Shown here: positions 1 through 7,873 of the stretch, piece by piece
How the letters are laid out: each line of letters starts with the position of its first letter
Numbering within the stretch: position 1 is the first letter of the stretch
Source of the DNA: Candidatus Acetothermia bacterium
Lineage (GTDB): Bacteria; Bipolaricaulota; Bipolaricaulia; Bipolaricaulales; Bipolaricaulaceae
Reading direction: 5' to 3'
NCBI GenBank assembly: GCA_011057175.1
Contig: DSBZ01000209.1
Location: forward strand, 1-12,819
Length of the DNA stretch: 12,819 nt
The notes under the pieces: generated by a model
What the model saw: the letters and a program-made list of their open reading frames with translations, nothing else
Told to the model about the DNA's origin: nothing
The model's database searches: none
Made by a program: the position numbers and the translations under genes

Positions 1-1
1 C

Positions 2-1099
2 CACAACCCCCCCCGGTGGAGCGGGGTCAAGTTCAAGCCCGAGTACGGGGGGTCGGCGACGCCCGAGATCACGGCCTTGATCGAGTCACACCTTCCTCCC
101 CGCGCCCCCGAGGTGGGGGATCCTCCCGTGGGAACGCGGGCGATCAAGGAGGAGTACCTCGCCCGGCTGCGGGAGGCGGTGGACTTGCGCGGGCTGGTCC
201 GCGCCCCGCTGTACGTCGTCGTCGACGCGATGTACGGCTCGGCCCAAGGGTACCTGGCGGAGCTCTTGCGGGCGGTGCGCATCCCCCACCTCGAGGTGCG
301 CTCGACCGTGGATCCCCTCTTCGGGGGCCGAAAACCCGAGCCGCTCCCCGAGAACGCGGTCCCCCTGAAGGCGGTGATCCGCTCGCTTCGGAGGCGGGCA
401 CGGGGGCGGATCGTGGTCGGCCTGATCACCGATGGCGATGGGGATCGGGCGGCGGGGATGGACGAAAGCGGCGCGTTCCTGGATACCCATCGCACGGCGT
501 CCCTCATCCTATGGCATCTGGTGCGGCACCGGAGCCTGGCCGGGCCGGTGCTCAAATCGTTCGCGCTCACGGACATGATCGGGAAGCTCGCCGACCTGGC
601 GGGCGTTCCGTGGCGGGAGATCCGGATCGGGTTCAAGTGGGCGGTGGAGGACCTCGTGATGGGGAAGGCGGCGTTCGCGGCCGAGGAGTCCGGCGGCTAC
701 GGGTACGGCTGGCACATCCCGGAGCGGGACGGGGTCCTGTCGAACCTCTACCTCCTCGAGCTCGTGGCGGCGACGGGGAAGCCGATCGGGGAGCTCGTCG
801 CGGAGCTGTTCTCCCGTGTCGGCCCCCATCACTACGCGCGGCGCGACCTCGCTCTTCCCAACCGCCTCGAGGTCATGGCGCGGTTGGAGAAAGCGCCCCC
901 GGAGCGGTTGGCCGGGCAGCGGGTGGTGCAGGTGGAGACCTTGGACGGGCTCAAGCTGCGCCTCGATCGAGGCTGGGTCCTGTTCCGCGCCTCGGGCACC
1001 GAGCCCATCCTGCGGCTTTACTGCGAGATGGACGCGCCGGACGCCGTGCGCGCTACCCTCGACGAGGCGGAGCGGTTGGCCTGCGGAGGGCTCCTGTGA
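2..1099 (+). CDS. Phosphoglucomutase/phosphomannomutase family protein (5' end missing)
   Basis: Interconverts hexose 6-phosphate and hexose 1-phosphate, the step that feeds UDP- or GDP-sugar synthesis; cytoplasmic. The first complete codons read HNP, the end of the catalytic TASHNP loop, so the phosphoserine codon lies just outside the window. Visible signatures are the Mg-binding DGDGDR loop (431-448), the sugar-binding EESGG followed by HIPERDG (683-697 and just after), and the phosphate-binding RASGTEP (986-1006). About 365 residues are present; the family is usually 450-480, so roughly 95 are missing. The GEESGG/HIPERDG form resembles glucose/mannose mutases more than GlmM, but specificity cannot be fixed from sequence. 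The stop overlaps the leuS start (GTGA), suggesting translational coupling. With glycosyltransferases downstream it probably supplies activated sugar; that role is inference. Confidence 0.93.
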   Translation, partial: HNPPRWSGVKFKPEYGGSATPEITALIESHLPPRAPEVGDPPVGTRAIKEEYLARLREAVDLRGLVRAPLYVVVDAMYGSAQGYLAELLRAVRIPHLEVRSTVDPLFGGRKPEPLPENAVPLKAVIRSLRRRARGRIVVGLITDGDGDRAAGMDESGAFLDTHRTASLILWHLVRHRSLAGPVLKSFALTDMIGKLADLAGVPWREIRIGFKWAVEDLVMGKAAFAAEESGGYGYGWHIPERDGVLSNLYLLELVAATGKPIGELVAELFSRVGPHHYARRDLALPNRLEVMARLEKAPPERLAGQRVVQVETLDGLKLRLDRGWVLFRASGTEPILRLYCEMDAPDAVRATLDEAERLACGGLL

Positions 1100-3651
1100 G
1101 GGGCGAGCCTTACGACCCGAAGGCCATCGAGGAGCGATGGCGCCACTACTGGCGGGAGCGGGGGTACTTCCGCGTCGACACTGCGCGCCCGAGGAACAAG
1201 TTCTACTACCTGAACATGTTCCCCTACCCCTCGGGGTACCTCCACGTCGGCCACGGCCGGAACTACATCATCGGCGATGCCATCGTCCGCTTCCTCAAGA
1301 TGCGGGGGTACAACGTTCTCAACCCGATGGGGTGGGACGCATTCGGGCTCCCCGCGGAGAACGCGGCCATCGAGCGGGGGATCCATCCCCGGCAGTGGAC
1401 GCTCGATAACATCGCCTACGCCAAGGACCAGTTCCGCGCCTGGGGGATCGAGTACGACTGGGAGCGCGAGATCACGACCTGCCTTCCCGACTACTACCGC
1501 TGGACGCAGTGGCTGTTTCTGAAGCTCCACGGAAGCGGCCTCGCCTACAAGAAGCGGGCCATGGTGAACTACTGCCCAGGCTGCCGCACCGTGCTCGCCA
1601 ACGAGCAGGTGGTGGGAGGGGAATGCGAGCGTTGCGGGACCACACCCGAGCCGCGGGAGCTCGACCAGTGGTTCTTCCGGATCACGGCCTACGCGGATCG
1701 GTTGCTCTCCGACCTCGCGGACCTCGACTGGCCGGAGCACGTGAAGAAGATGCAGGAGAACTGGATCGGCCGCTCGGAGGGGGCGATGATCGCGTTCCCC
1801 ACTGGGGTCGGAAGCCCCATTGAGGTCTTCACCACCCGCCCCGACACCCTGTGGGGGGCGACGTTGCTCGTCCTCGCCCCCGAGCACCCGCTAGTAGACA
1901 AGTTGACCGCGCCCGAGCGTCGCGGGGAGGTGGAGCGGTACCGGAAGGAGGCAATCCGGGCCACGGAGGTGGAGCGCACGTCCACGGAGCGGCCGAAGAC
2001 GGGCCTGTTCCTGGGAAGCTACGCCACGAACCCCGCGACAGGGGAGCCGATCCCGATCTGGATCGCCGACTACGTGATGCCGACCTATGGGACAGGGGCG
2101 GTGATGGCCGTGCCCGCCCACGACGCGCGCGATCTCCAGTTCGCCCGCGCCTACGGGCTGCCGGTGCGGGTCGTGATCGCCGCCCCCGACGGGTCGATTC
2201 CCGACCCCGGCGAGATGAGCGAGGCCTTGGTGGAACCGGGGACGATGGTCGGCTCCGGACCGCTCACAGGAACCCCGGGGGAGGAGGCGATCGCGCGCAC
2301 GGTCGCCTACCTCGAGGGGAAGGGGATCGGCCGGCGCACGGTCGCCTACCGGCTGCGGGACTGGCTCATCTCCCGCCAGCGGTACTGGGGGGCGCCGATC
2401 CCGATCGTGTACTGCGACCGCTGCGGGGTGGTTCCCGTCCCGGAGGAGGAACTGCCGGTCCTCCTCCCCGACGTCCCGTTCATCGGGAAGATGGGCCTGG
2501 CGGACATCCCTGGGTTTGCGGAGACGACCTGTCCCTGGTGCGGAGGGGAGGCCAGACGAGACACGGACACGATGGACACGTTCGTGGATTCCTCCTGGTA
2601 CTTCCTCCGCTTCGTGTCCCCCCACGAGGAGAAGGCCCCGTTCGTGACCGAGGACGTCAACCGCTGGCTCCCGGTGGACCTCTACGTGGGAGGGGTCGAG
2701 CACGCCATCCTCCACCTCCTCTACTCCCGGTTCATCACCAAGGCCCTCTACGACCTGGGGTACGTCGGGTTCAGGGAGCCGTTCCAGCGCCTGTTCACCC
2801 AGGGGATGGTCTGCCATGCCGCCTACCGGTGCCCCGAGCACGGGTGGCTGTACCCGAAGGAGGTGGACAGCCTCCGCTGCGCGAAGTGTGGCCAGGAGGT
2901 GGCGACGTCCTACTTCGCGATGTCGAAGTCGAAGAAGAATGTCGTCGAGCCCGCGGAGATCATCGCCCGCTACGGGGCGGACACGGAGCGGCTGTACACC
3001 CTGTTCATGGGCCCCCCGGACCGGGACATCGAGTGGTCCGAGGACGGGATCCGCGGGGCGTGGCGGTTCTTGAACAGGTTCTGGAACCTGGTGGTCGGAC
3101 AGCTGCCCCGCTTGGCGGGGGTCGAGGGGGAGCCGGAGCGACTCGATCCCGCGGGGCGACGGCTATGGCGGAAGCTCCACGCCACGGTGAAGAAGGTGAC
3201 CGAGGAGTTCGCGGGAGAGCTGGGGCTGAACACGGCCATCGCAGCGATTATGGAGCTCGTCAATGAGCTTGGGGCCTACGTCGATGGCGGAGGGGCCGAT
3301 CCCCATCTCGTGCGGCGGGTTGTCCGCGACCTCATCCTCCTCCTCTCCCCGTTCACCCCGTTCCTTTCCGAGGAGCTGTGGCACCGCCTCGGGGAGAAGC
3401 AGTCGGTCCTGGAGACGCCCTGGCCGGACTACGACCCGGGCGCGGTTGTGGGGGAGGAGGTGGAGATCCCGGTCCAGATCAACGGCAAGGTCCGGGCCCG
3501 CGTTTGCGTGCCCGTTCCCGTCGCCTCCGACCCGCATGCCCTCCAGGAGGCGGCCCTCGCCGCGGGCGAGGTCCAGGCACGGCTCCACGGGAAGGAGGTC
3601 GTACGCGTGATCGCCGTTCCGGGGAAGCTCGTGTCCATCGTCGTGCGATGA
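1096..3651 (+). CDS. leuS: Leucyl-tRNA synthetase
   Basis: Charges tRNA-Leu with leucine and hydrolyses mischarged products; cytoplasmic class I synthetase. The reading frame stays open to base 16, but the family N-terminus ([10 protein letters not shown]) begins right after the GTG at 1096, which has GGAGGG five bases upstream and overlaps the mutase stop as GTGA, so this start was chosen. The product is 851 residues, normal for the family. Seen in order: HVGH (HIGH motif, residues 50-53), a Cys2-Cys2 zinc knuckle (C160, C163, C177, C180), the CP1 editing domain with TTRPDT (246-251) and AHDARD (341-346), a second Cys-containing ribbon, and AMSKS (608-612), followed by the anticodon-binding and C-terminal domains. 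The first Lys of KMSKS is Ala; the second, catalytically more important Lys is kept. Editing looks intact. Confidence 0.98.
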   Translation: MRGEPYDPKAIEERWRHYWRERGYFRVDTARPRNKFYYLNMFPYPSGYLHVGHGRNYIIGDAIVRFLKMRGYNVLNPMGWDAFGLPAENAAIERGIHPRQWTLDNIAYAKDQFRAWGIEYDWEREITTCLPDYYRWTQWLFLKLHGSGLAYKKRAMVNYCPGCRTVLANEQVVGGECERCGTTPEPRELDQWFFRITAYADRLLSDLADLDWPEHVKKMQENWIGRSEGAMIAFPTGVGSPIEVFTTRPDTLWGATLLVLAPEHPLVDKLTAPERRGEVERYRKEAIRATEVERTSTERPKTGLFLGSYATNPATGEPIPIWIADYVMPTYGTGAVMAVPAHDARDLQFARAYGLPVRVVIAAPDGSIPDPGEMSEALVEPGTMVGSGPLTGTPGEEAIARTVAYLEGKGIGRRTVAYRLRDWLISRQRYWGAPIPIVYCDRCGVVPVPEEELPVLLPDVPFIGKMGLADIPGFAETTCPWCGGEARRDTDTMDTFVDSSWYFLRFVSPHEEKAPFVTEDVNRWLPVDLYVGGVEHAILHLLYSRFITKALYDLGYVGFREPFQRLFTQGMVCHAAYRCPEHGWLYPKEVDSLRCAKCGQEVATSYFAMSKSKKNVVEPAEIIARYGADTERLYTLFMGPPDRDIEWSEDGIRGAWRFLNRFWNLVVGQLPRLAGVEGEPERLDPAGRRLWRKLHATVKKVTEEFAGELGLNTAIAAIMELVNELGAYVDGGGADPHLVRRVVRDLILLLSPFTPFLSEELWHRLGEKQSVLETPWPDYDPGAVVGEEVEIPVQINGKVRARVCVPVPVASDPHALQEAALAAGEVQARLHGKEVVRVIAVPGKLVSIVVR

Positions 3652-3676
3652 CGACCTACAGCGGGAGGGGCCAAGG

Positions 3677-4420
3677 GTGACCACGCCGACGATCACGGTT
3701 GTGGTCCCTGTGCTGAACGAGGAGAGGTTCCTCGAACAGACACTTCGCTCGCTGCGGGCGCAGACGTTTCAGGAGTACGAGCTCCTCGTGGTGGACAACG
3801 GGAGCACGGACCGGAGCCGGGAGATCGCTGCGGAGCTCGCGGACCGGGTGGTCATCGAGCCACGGCGGGGGTACTTGCCGGCCGCCCACCGTGGGTTCAG
3901 CGAAGCCCGGGGGGAGCTCATTGTCAGTGCCGACGCGGACACGATGTATCCCCGGCGTTGGCTGGAGCGGATGGTGCGGGCGCTTGCCCGAGAGGGGACG
4001 GTGGCCGCCTACGGCCCGATGGGGTTCCGGGAGAGCTGGGCACTGCTTCGCCCGCTGGAGGTGGCGGGGTACTGCGTCCTCGCCGCGCTGTCCCGCCTGT
4101 GCGGGGTCCCCCTGTGTGGGGGGGCGAACCTGGGGATCCGCAGAGACGCTTACTTTGCGGTGGGCGGCTACCCTCCACTGGAGGAGCGAGCATCCCCCGA
4201 CTTTCGCCTTGCCCGCGCGCTGCGCACCCTGGGGCGGGTGCGGTTCGTCCCTACGATGCCCTGCTACACCTCGAACCGCCGTTTCGTGCGTGCGGGGTGG
4301 GTCCGCGGGGCAGCTACGGCGTTCTGGTACTGGCTCGATGTGGCCATGGGCCGGAACCGGATCCCCGGCCAAAGGTACTGGGCGGATCCCCAGGGGTCGC
4401 GTGAACCGAGAAGGAGGTAA
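3677..4420 (+). CDS. Family 2 glycosyltransferase
   Basis: Transfers a sugar from a nucleotide-sugar donor to an acceptor, probably at the inner face of the membrane; neither donor nor acceptor can be read from sequence. The 247-residue product opens with the GT-A nucleotide-binding strand (ITVVVPVLNEERFLEQTLRS), has LLVVDNGSTDRS, the metal-binding DAD in SADADTMYP, and a GGANLGIRRDAYFAVGGY acceptor loop followed by SPDFRLARAL, where many relatives have an ED-x-D/E motif. A weakly hydrophobic stretch near the C-terminus (AATAFWYWLDVAMG) may touch the membrane. The GTG at 3677 follows GGGAGGGG (3663-3670) by six bases, and the gene starts 25 bases after leuS. It overlaps the next gene by 20 bases, so it is in the same transcript. 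The acyltransferase and lipid glycosyltransferase next door suggest a glycolipid acceptor; this is inference. Confidence 0.92.
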   Translation: MTTPTITVVVPVLNEERFLEQTLRSLRAQTFQEYELLVVDNGSTDRSREIAAELADRVVIEPRRGYLPAAHRGFSEARGELIVSADADTMYPRRWLERMVRALAREGTVAAYGPMGFRESWALLRPLEVAGYCVLAALSRLCGVPLCGGANLGIRRDAYFAVGGYPPLEERASPDFRLARALRTLGRVRFVPTMPCYTSNRRFVRAGWVRGAATAFWYWLDVAMGRNRIPGQRYWADPQGSREPRRR

Positions 4421-5153
4421 GGGGCTCGCCCGGCGCATCGGGGCGCTGCTGTGCGCATTGCCCTACGAGGCGGTATGGGGCATGTACTTCCTCGCCACGG
4501 TTCTCCTCCCTCTCGTCGTGCCGTCCCACGCCGTGGGCCGTCCGCCGCGCGGCCCCTGCCTCTTCTGTGTGACCCACGTCGGCTCGTTCGATCCCCTGTT
4601 CGTGGTCCGCCACTCCCGCCGGTGGCGGGCGCGGGCCCTGTTCCACGTCGACGAACGCCATCCCTGGCTCCGCTTCTTCTACCAAGCGTTCTTCCGGTTC
4701 CGGGTGACCCGCGATCCGCGGGAGAAGGGCTCCCTCAATGCACGGACCGTCGCCGCCGCCGTGCGCTACCTCGCGGGGGGGGGAAGCGTGATGGTCTTCC
4801 CCGAGGGTCACCTCTACTGGGAGGGGCGGCTCTATCCGGGGGTGGCGAAGCTCGCCCATCGCAGCGGGGCCCCGATCGTCCCCGTGCTCCTCGGCAACGC
4901 GTACGTCTACCGCCCGGGGGCGGAGGAGGAACCGCTGGGGCGGATGTGCCTCCGGATCCTACGCGAGACGCGCCGCTTGGGGGGCGTGGCGGTGCACTTC
5001 GCCCCTCCGATCCTCCCCGATCCGTCCCGGCCCGAGGGGGAGGACGTGGAGCGGATGATGCGCCAGGTGGAACGCGTGTTCCGGGAGTTCTACCGCGACG
5101 CCTATGCTCTGCCCGGCCCGCGCTGGATCGCCCCGCAGCGGGAGGGGGCTTGA
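4401..5153 (+). CDS. PlsC-like 1-acyl-glycerol-3-phosphate acyltransferase family protein
   Basis: Probably transfers an acyl chain to a lysophospholipid or related acceptor at the cytoplasmic membrane. The 250-residue product has a hydrophobic N-terminal segment (about residues 13-40), the catalytic H-x4-D motif THVGSFD (H59, D64), the acyl-acceptor motif FPEGH (133-137; usually FPEGT/FPEGS followed by R), and the motif APIVPVLL. GTG 4401 was chosen because it opens the family N-terminus and has AGGGG four bases upstream; an in-frame ATG at 4482 would cut into the membrane segment. A perfect AAGGAGG (4411-4417) lies inside the overlap with the previous gene but has no in-frame start at a suitable distance. 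The start overlaps the glycosyltransferase by 20 bases. True PlsC, or acylation of another lipid or glycolipid, are both possible. Confidence 0.9.
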   Translation: MNREGGKGLARRIGALLCALPYEAVWGMYFLATVLLPLVVPSHAVGRPPRGPCLFCVTHVGSFDPLFVVRHSRRWRARALFHVDERHPWLRFFYQAFFRFRVTRDPREKGSLNARTVAAAVRYLAGGGSVMVFPEGHLYWEGRLYPGVAKLAHRSGAPIVPVLLGNAYVYRPGAEEEPLGRMCLRILRETRRLGGVAVHFAPPILPDPSRPEGEDVERMMRQVERVFREFYRDAYALPGPRWIAPQREGA

Positions 5154-5179
5154 CCGGGCCCGTGCGGGGCCCGTATAGT
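5150..5179 (+). promoter_or_regulatory. Sigma70-type promoter for the MGDG-synthase-like gene
   Basis: TTGACC (5150-5155) and TATAGT (5174-5179) are separated by 18 bases; each box matches the consensus at five of six positions. The -35 box overlaps the stop codon of the acyltransferase gene. The predicted start site near 5186 leaves a short leader containing the GGAGG used by the GTG at 5201. The spacer contains the inverted repeat described separately. This is one of the best promoter matches in the window and would uncouple the last gene from the operon upstream. Confidence 0.6.
5155..5173. repeat. Perfect inverted repeat in promoter spacer
   Basis: CGGGCCC (5155-5161) and GGGCCCG (5167-5173) form a perfect 7-bp palindrome with a 5-base centre, filling almost exactly the space between the -35 and -10 boxes. 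No T-tract follows, so it is not a typical intrinsic terminator. It could be an operator, or a chance product of GC-rich sequence. Confidence 0.45.
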
Positions 5180-5200
5180 TCGTGGCCCAGGGAGGGGGCC

Positions 5201-6337
5201 GTGATTCAGGTCGGGTTGTTCATGTCCGACACGGGGGGCGGCCATCGGTCCGCGGGACGGGCGATCGAAGCGGCCCTCGCCCTCCGGTATCCGGACACGT
5301 TCGCCTGCGACTACTTCGATGCGTTCCGTGCCTGCGGGTACTTCCCCTGGAACCGAGCGCCGGAGATCTACCCGCTGTGGGTTCGCTACCACGAGCCGTC
5401 TTGGAACCTGTTCGTGACCGTGACCGACCGCCTCATCGCCACGCGGGTCGGGCGCAGGCAGCTCCCGCGGCTCGCCGTCCCCCGGGTGCGGCGGGCGGCG
5501 CGGAGGTCCCGGGCGTGGAACGTGATCGTCGTCCTCCATCCTGCATTCAGCGAGCTCGCGGTGGCCCTGCGGCGGACTGCCGCGCGGGAGTTCCCCATCG
5601 TCACCGTGGTCACGGATCTCGCGAACCCCCACAGCGGATGGTACCACCCCGAGGTGGATCGTTGTCTTGTCCCGTGCTCAAGCGCCTATGAGCGGGGGCG
5701 GCAGCTGGGACTGAGCCCGGACAGGCTGCGCGTGGTGGGGCATCCTGCCCACCCCAAGTTCGCTCTCTACGGCAAGGACAAGGCGGGCGCGCGACAGGAG
5801 CTGGGCTGGGAGACCAATCGCCCGATCGTCCTCCTCGTCGGCGGGGGGGAGGGGATGGGGGGCATCGAGCGAGTGGCGTGGGCCATCGACCGGGCCGAGC
5901 TCCCGGTCGAGCTCGTCGTCATCGCCGGTCGCAATCAGGCCCTCGTGGAGGTACTGGGACGCTACCCGTGGCGGGTCTCCGCTCGGGTCCACGGGTTCGT
6001 CACGAACCTCGAGGTCATGATGCGTGCGTCGGATGTGTTCGTGGGCAAGCCCGGCCCTGGGGTGATCGGCGAGGCCGCCATCTCGGGGCTCCCGATGATC
6101 CTCTTCGGGGGGATGGCCCAGGAGCGGCCGAACATCCCGTTCGTGGTGGGGGCCGGTGCCGGGGAGGCTGCCTCCACCCCAGCTGAGGTAGCGGCCATCC
6201 TCCATCGGTGGCTGGCCACGCCGGGCGAGCTCGCGCGCCGCGGCGACCGGGCGCGAGCGATCGCCTTCCCCAACGCCGCGTTCGACGTTGCGGACGAGAT
6301 CGCGGCCCTGTGCGGTCTCCCCGCAGCCGTGGGCTAG
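5201..6337 (+). CDS. MGDG synthase / UgtP-like diacylglycerol glycosyltransferase
   Basis: Predicted GT28-family (GT-B fold) enzyme moving galactose or glucose from a UDP-sugar to diacylglycerol, at the inner leaflet of the membrane. The 378-residue product carries the N-terminal MGDG-synthase signature (SDTGGGHRSAGRAIEAAL, residues 9-26), then HPAFSEL and NPHSGWYHPEVD. In the C-terminal donor-binding half are GGGEGMG (214-220), IAGRN, HGFVTNLEVMMRASDVF, KPGPGVIGEA (283-292) and an AQERPN segment, all hallmarks of the plant and bacterial lipid glycosyltransferases as opposed to MurG. GTG 5201 has GGAGG five bases upstream and begins the first beta strand; the frame is open far upstream, but that part shadows the acyltransferase. 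It is the last gene of the glycolipid cluster, with its own promoter, and its stop shares CTAG with the convergent gene. Sugar specificity and number of sugars added are unknown. Confidence 0.9.
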   Translation: MIQVGLFMSDTGGGHRSAGRAIEAALALRYPDTFACDYFDAFRACGYFPWNRAPEIYPLWVRYHEPSWNLFVTVTDRLIATRVGRRQLPRLAVPRVRRAARRSRAWNVIVVLHPAFSELAVALRRTAAREFPIVTVVTDLANPHSGWYHPEVDRCLVPCSSAYERGRQLGLSPDRLRVVGHPAHPKFALYGKDKAGARQELGWETNRPIVLLVGGGEGMGGIERVAWAIDRAELPVELVVIAGRNQALVEVLGRYPWRVSARVHGFVTNLEVMMRASDVFVGKPGPGVIGEAAISGLPMILFGGMAQERPNIPFVVGAGAGEAASTPAEVAAILHRWLATPGELARRGDRARAIAFPNAAFDVADEIAALCGLPAAVG

Positions 6338-6849
6338 CCGGCCGTCAGGTGACGGAGGATCGCAGCGAGCACTTGTTCCCAGTTGTCCCGGCCCAGGCGG
6401 AAGAGGTGATCCACCCCGTGGCGGATCGTGTAGGCGAGGGGATGGTTGGAGGCGCGATGGACGGTGAGGAGGAGGTGGGGGGCCTCCGCGAGCGCCCGCT
6501 CCACGGCGCGGACGAACCGCGGGGAATGGAGCTCCATCGGCCCGACCTCGTCCACCACCACCAGCTGCGTTTCCTCGATCGCCCGTTCGATCGCCCCGGC
6601 ACCGATCTCGTCGAGATCGCGCAGGTTGAGGCGGTACCGTCCGAACGCGGGCCCATCGGCGAGGTGGAGGTGGGCGAGGATCCCTTCCGTGCCCGTGGCA
6701 AGGTCGCGCACGGAGAAACCCACTCGACGCCCGCATTTGCGGATCTCCGCGGTGATCATGCCCCCCGCGGAGAGGGGCACGCGCTCCACGACCTGCCTGA
6801 CGAGGGTGGACTTCCCTACCCCAGGGTTTCCCGTGACCGCGATCTTCAT
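6334..6849 (-). CDS. THEP1-family nucleoside triphosphatase
   Basis: P-loop NTPase of the THEP1/NTPCR family (DUF265), known to hydrolyse nucleoside triphosphates slowly and with broad specificity; its physiological role is unknown. The 171-residue product has Walker A GNPGVGKST (residues 7-15), GGMITAEIR and GFSVRDL (family strands after the P-loop), GRYRLNL, and Walker B LVVVDEVGPMEL with D100 and E101, followed by a conserved LLLTVHR. The length is typical. ATG 6849 begins the family N-terminus; no Shine-Dalgarno sequence precedes it, while a TACAAT box lies 16 bases upstream, so the leader may be very short. It is divergent from the AEC permease (70 bases apart) and convergent with the lipid glycosyltransferase, whose stop codon overlaps its own. 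The family is common in archaea and thermophilic bacteria. Context gives no clear clue to function. Confidence 0.93.
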   Translation of the reverse strand: MKIAVTGNPGVGKSTLVRQVVERVPLSAGGMITAEIRKCGRRVGFSVRDLATGTEGILAHLHLADGPAFGRYRLNLRDLDEIGAGAIERAIEETQLVVVDEVGPMELHSPRFVRAVERALAEAPHLLLTVHRASNHPLAYTIRHGVDHLFRLGRDNWEQVLAAILRHLTAG

Positions 6850-6865
6850 GGGTTGCGCAGGGGGG

Positions 6866-6871
6866 ATTGTA
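6866..6871 (-). promoter_or_regulatory. Possible -10 box for the THEP1 gene
   Basis: Read on the minus strand this is TACAAT, five of six to consensus, 16 bases before the ATG. I see no acceptable -35 box at 16-18 bases spacing and no TGn extension, so it is a weak call. Confidence 0.3.
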
Positions 6872-6884
6872 GCTCCCCGGCGGG

Positions 6885-6913
6885 ATGACGCCGCCCTCAC
6901 CACCGCGTACCGT
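6885..6913 (+). promoter_or_regulatory. Possible promoter for the AEC permease, leaderless geometry
   Basis: ATGACG (6885-6890, 4/6) and TACCGT (6908-6913, 3/6) are 17 bases apart, and the -10 ends six bases before the ATG at 6920. No Shine-Dalgarno sequence precedes that ATG. The boxes are weak individually; the geometry matches that at gltX. Confidence 0.3.
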
Positions 6914-6919
6914 TCCCCC

Positions 6920-7807
6920 ATGTTCGTTGTCCTCCTTCCCACGTCTCTCCTCGCCGGGGCGGGCTGGGCCTTGGGCCGGCTGGGGCGAGTCCCAGCGCGG
7001 CCACTGGCCCAAGTCGCGTTCTGGGTGCTTTCCCCAGCGCTCATCTTCGAGTCCCTGCGCACAGCGGACCTTGCCGCTTCGGGGACGGTCGTCCTGTTCG
7101 CCCTCGCCCACCTCGGGGGGATGTTCGCCCTCTCGATGGGGGTGGGGCGGGCCATGTTCGGCTCCGATCGGGCCGGCCGGACGGTGGCCTCGCTCGTCCT
7201 CACGTTCGGGAACTGCGGGAACCTGGGGCTCCCCGTTCTCCTGTTCGCCTACGGACAGGGCGGAGTGGACGTGGGGGCGGTGTTCTTGGCCACCCACACC
7301 GTCCTCCTCGCGACCCTCGGGGTGGCAGTGGCGGCGTGGGACGGGCACGGGGGGAAGAAGGTCTGGGCAGCCCTCCTGCGCGTGCCGTGGCTCTATGCCG
7401 TGGGAGCCGCTTTCTTCGCCCGGTGGGTGGGGATCCCGGACCTTCTCGCGCGGACGACAGGGCTCCTCGCCGAAGGGGCGATCCCCCTTTTCCTTCTCCT
7501 CCTGGGGATCGAGCTCGCGCAGGTCCGCGGGGTGGGCGTGGCCCGCGGGGCCCTCGCCCTCGCCCTCCTCCGCCTGGTGGGGGGAGGGGCCCTGGCGTGG
7601 GCGCTCGCCGGCGCGTTCCGGGTCCAGGGCCTCCTCCGGGGGAGCCTCATCGTCGAGGGGAGCGTCCCCACCGCGGTGAATGCCTTCCTGCTCGCCTCCC
7701 AATACGACCGGCGACCGGATCTGGCGGCCTCGGCCCTCTTCCTGTCCACCCTTCTCTCCGTGGGGACCCTTTCCCTTACCCTGTCCCTCCTCGGCCCCGG
7801 TGGGTAG
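6920..7807 (+). CDS. AEC-family (auxin efflux carrier-like) permease
   Basis: Integral membrane transporter of the AEC family (Mem_trans fold), whose bacterial members move small carboxylates such as malate or malonate, or amino-acid-like solutes; the substrate here is unknown. The 295-residue product matches the family length and is a chain of about ten hydrophobic segments. Recognisable signatures are SPALIFESL in the second segment and FGNCGNLGLPVLLFAYG in the middle, the conserved NxGNxGLP element. The C-terminal half repeats the pattern (IPLFLLLLGIELAQ, EGSVPTAVNAFLLASQY), as expected for a two-fold repeated transporter. The frame is open upstream, but that part shadows the THEP1 gene; ATG 6920 starts directly on the first membrane helix. 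There is no ribosome binding site, so leaderless translation is possible. It stands alone, divergent from the THEP1 gene. Confidence 0.9.
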   Translation: MFVVLLPTSLLAGAGWALGRLGRVPARPLAQVAFWVLSPALIFESLRTADLAASGTVVLFALAHLGGMFALSMGVGRAMFGSDRAGRTVASLVLTFGNCGNLGLPVLLFAYGQGGVDVGAVFLATHTVLLATLGVAVAAWDGHGGKKVWAALLRVPWLYAVGAAFFARWVGIPDLLARTTGLLAEGAIPLFLLLLGIELAQVRGVGVARGALALALLRLVGGGALAWALAGAFRVQGLLRGSLIVEGSVPTAVNAFLLASQYDRRPDLAASALFLSTLLSVGTLSLTLSLLGPGG

Positions 7808-7817
7808 AAGCCCTGCC

Positions 7818-7873
7818 CCGAACGGCGGCGCGCTCGGTGCCCCCAGAGCGGTGAAACCCAGGACGCCGTTCGG
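7818..7873. repeat. Perfect 10-bp inverted repeat upstream of the Cys-rich gene
   Basis: CCGAACGGCG (7818-7827) and CGCCGTTCGG (7864-7873) are perfectly complementary across a 36-base centre. The centre holds a second, 5-bp hairpin (CGCTC 7831-7835 with GAGCG 7846-7850). The right arm sits between the predicted -35 and -10 boxes of the next gene. No T-tract follows, so a simple intrinsic terminator for the permease gene is unlikely; an operator or a structured RNA element remains possible. Confidence 0.5.

Noticed and set aside
16..1095. Long N-terminal extension of the leuS reading frame (about 360 extra residues)
   Set aside because: The extension is Arg/Gly/Pro-rich with no family similarity and overlaps the clear phosphohexomutase frame. 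The LeuRS N-terminus begins at GTG 1096 with its own ribosome binding site.
3891..4400. Upstream extension of the acyltransferase frame
   Set aside because: It is a Trp/Arg/Gly-rich shadow of the GT2 gene; the acyltransferase similarity starts after 4401.
4411..4417. Perfect AAGGAGG as ribosome binding site for a later acyltransferase start
   Set aside because: No ATG, GTG or TTG in the right frame lies within 5-13 bases downstream. The upstream GTG at 4401 fits better.
6862..6893. Two 5-bp hairpins in the THEP1/AEC intergenic region
   Set aside because: Short stems of G and C are expected by chance in this composition, and neither has a T-tract or clear symmetry with the promoters.
5678..7702. 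674-codon open frame on the minus strand
   Set aside because: It runs antisense to three recognisable genes in a different frame from THEP1, and its composition (Pro, Arg, Gly, His, Glu) is that of a GC-rich shadow.
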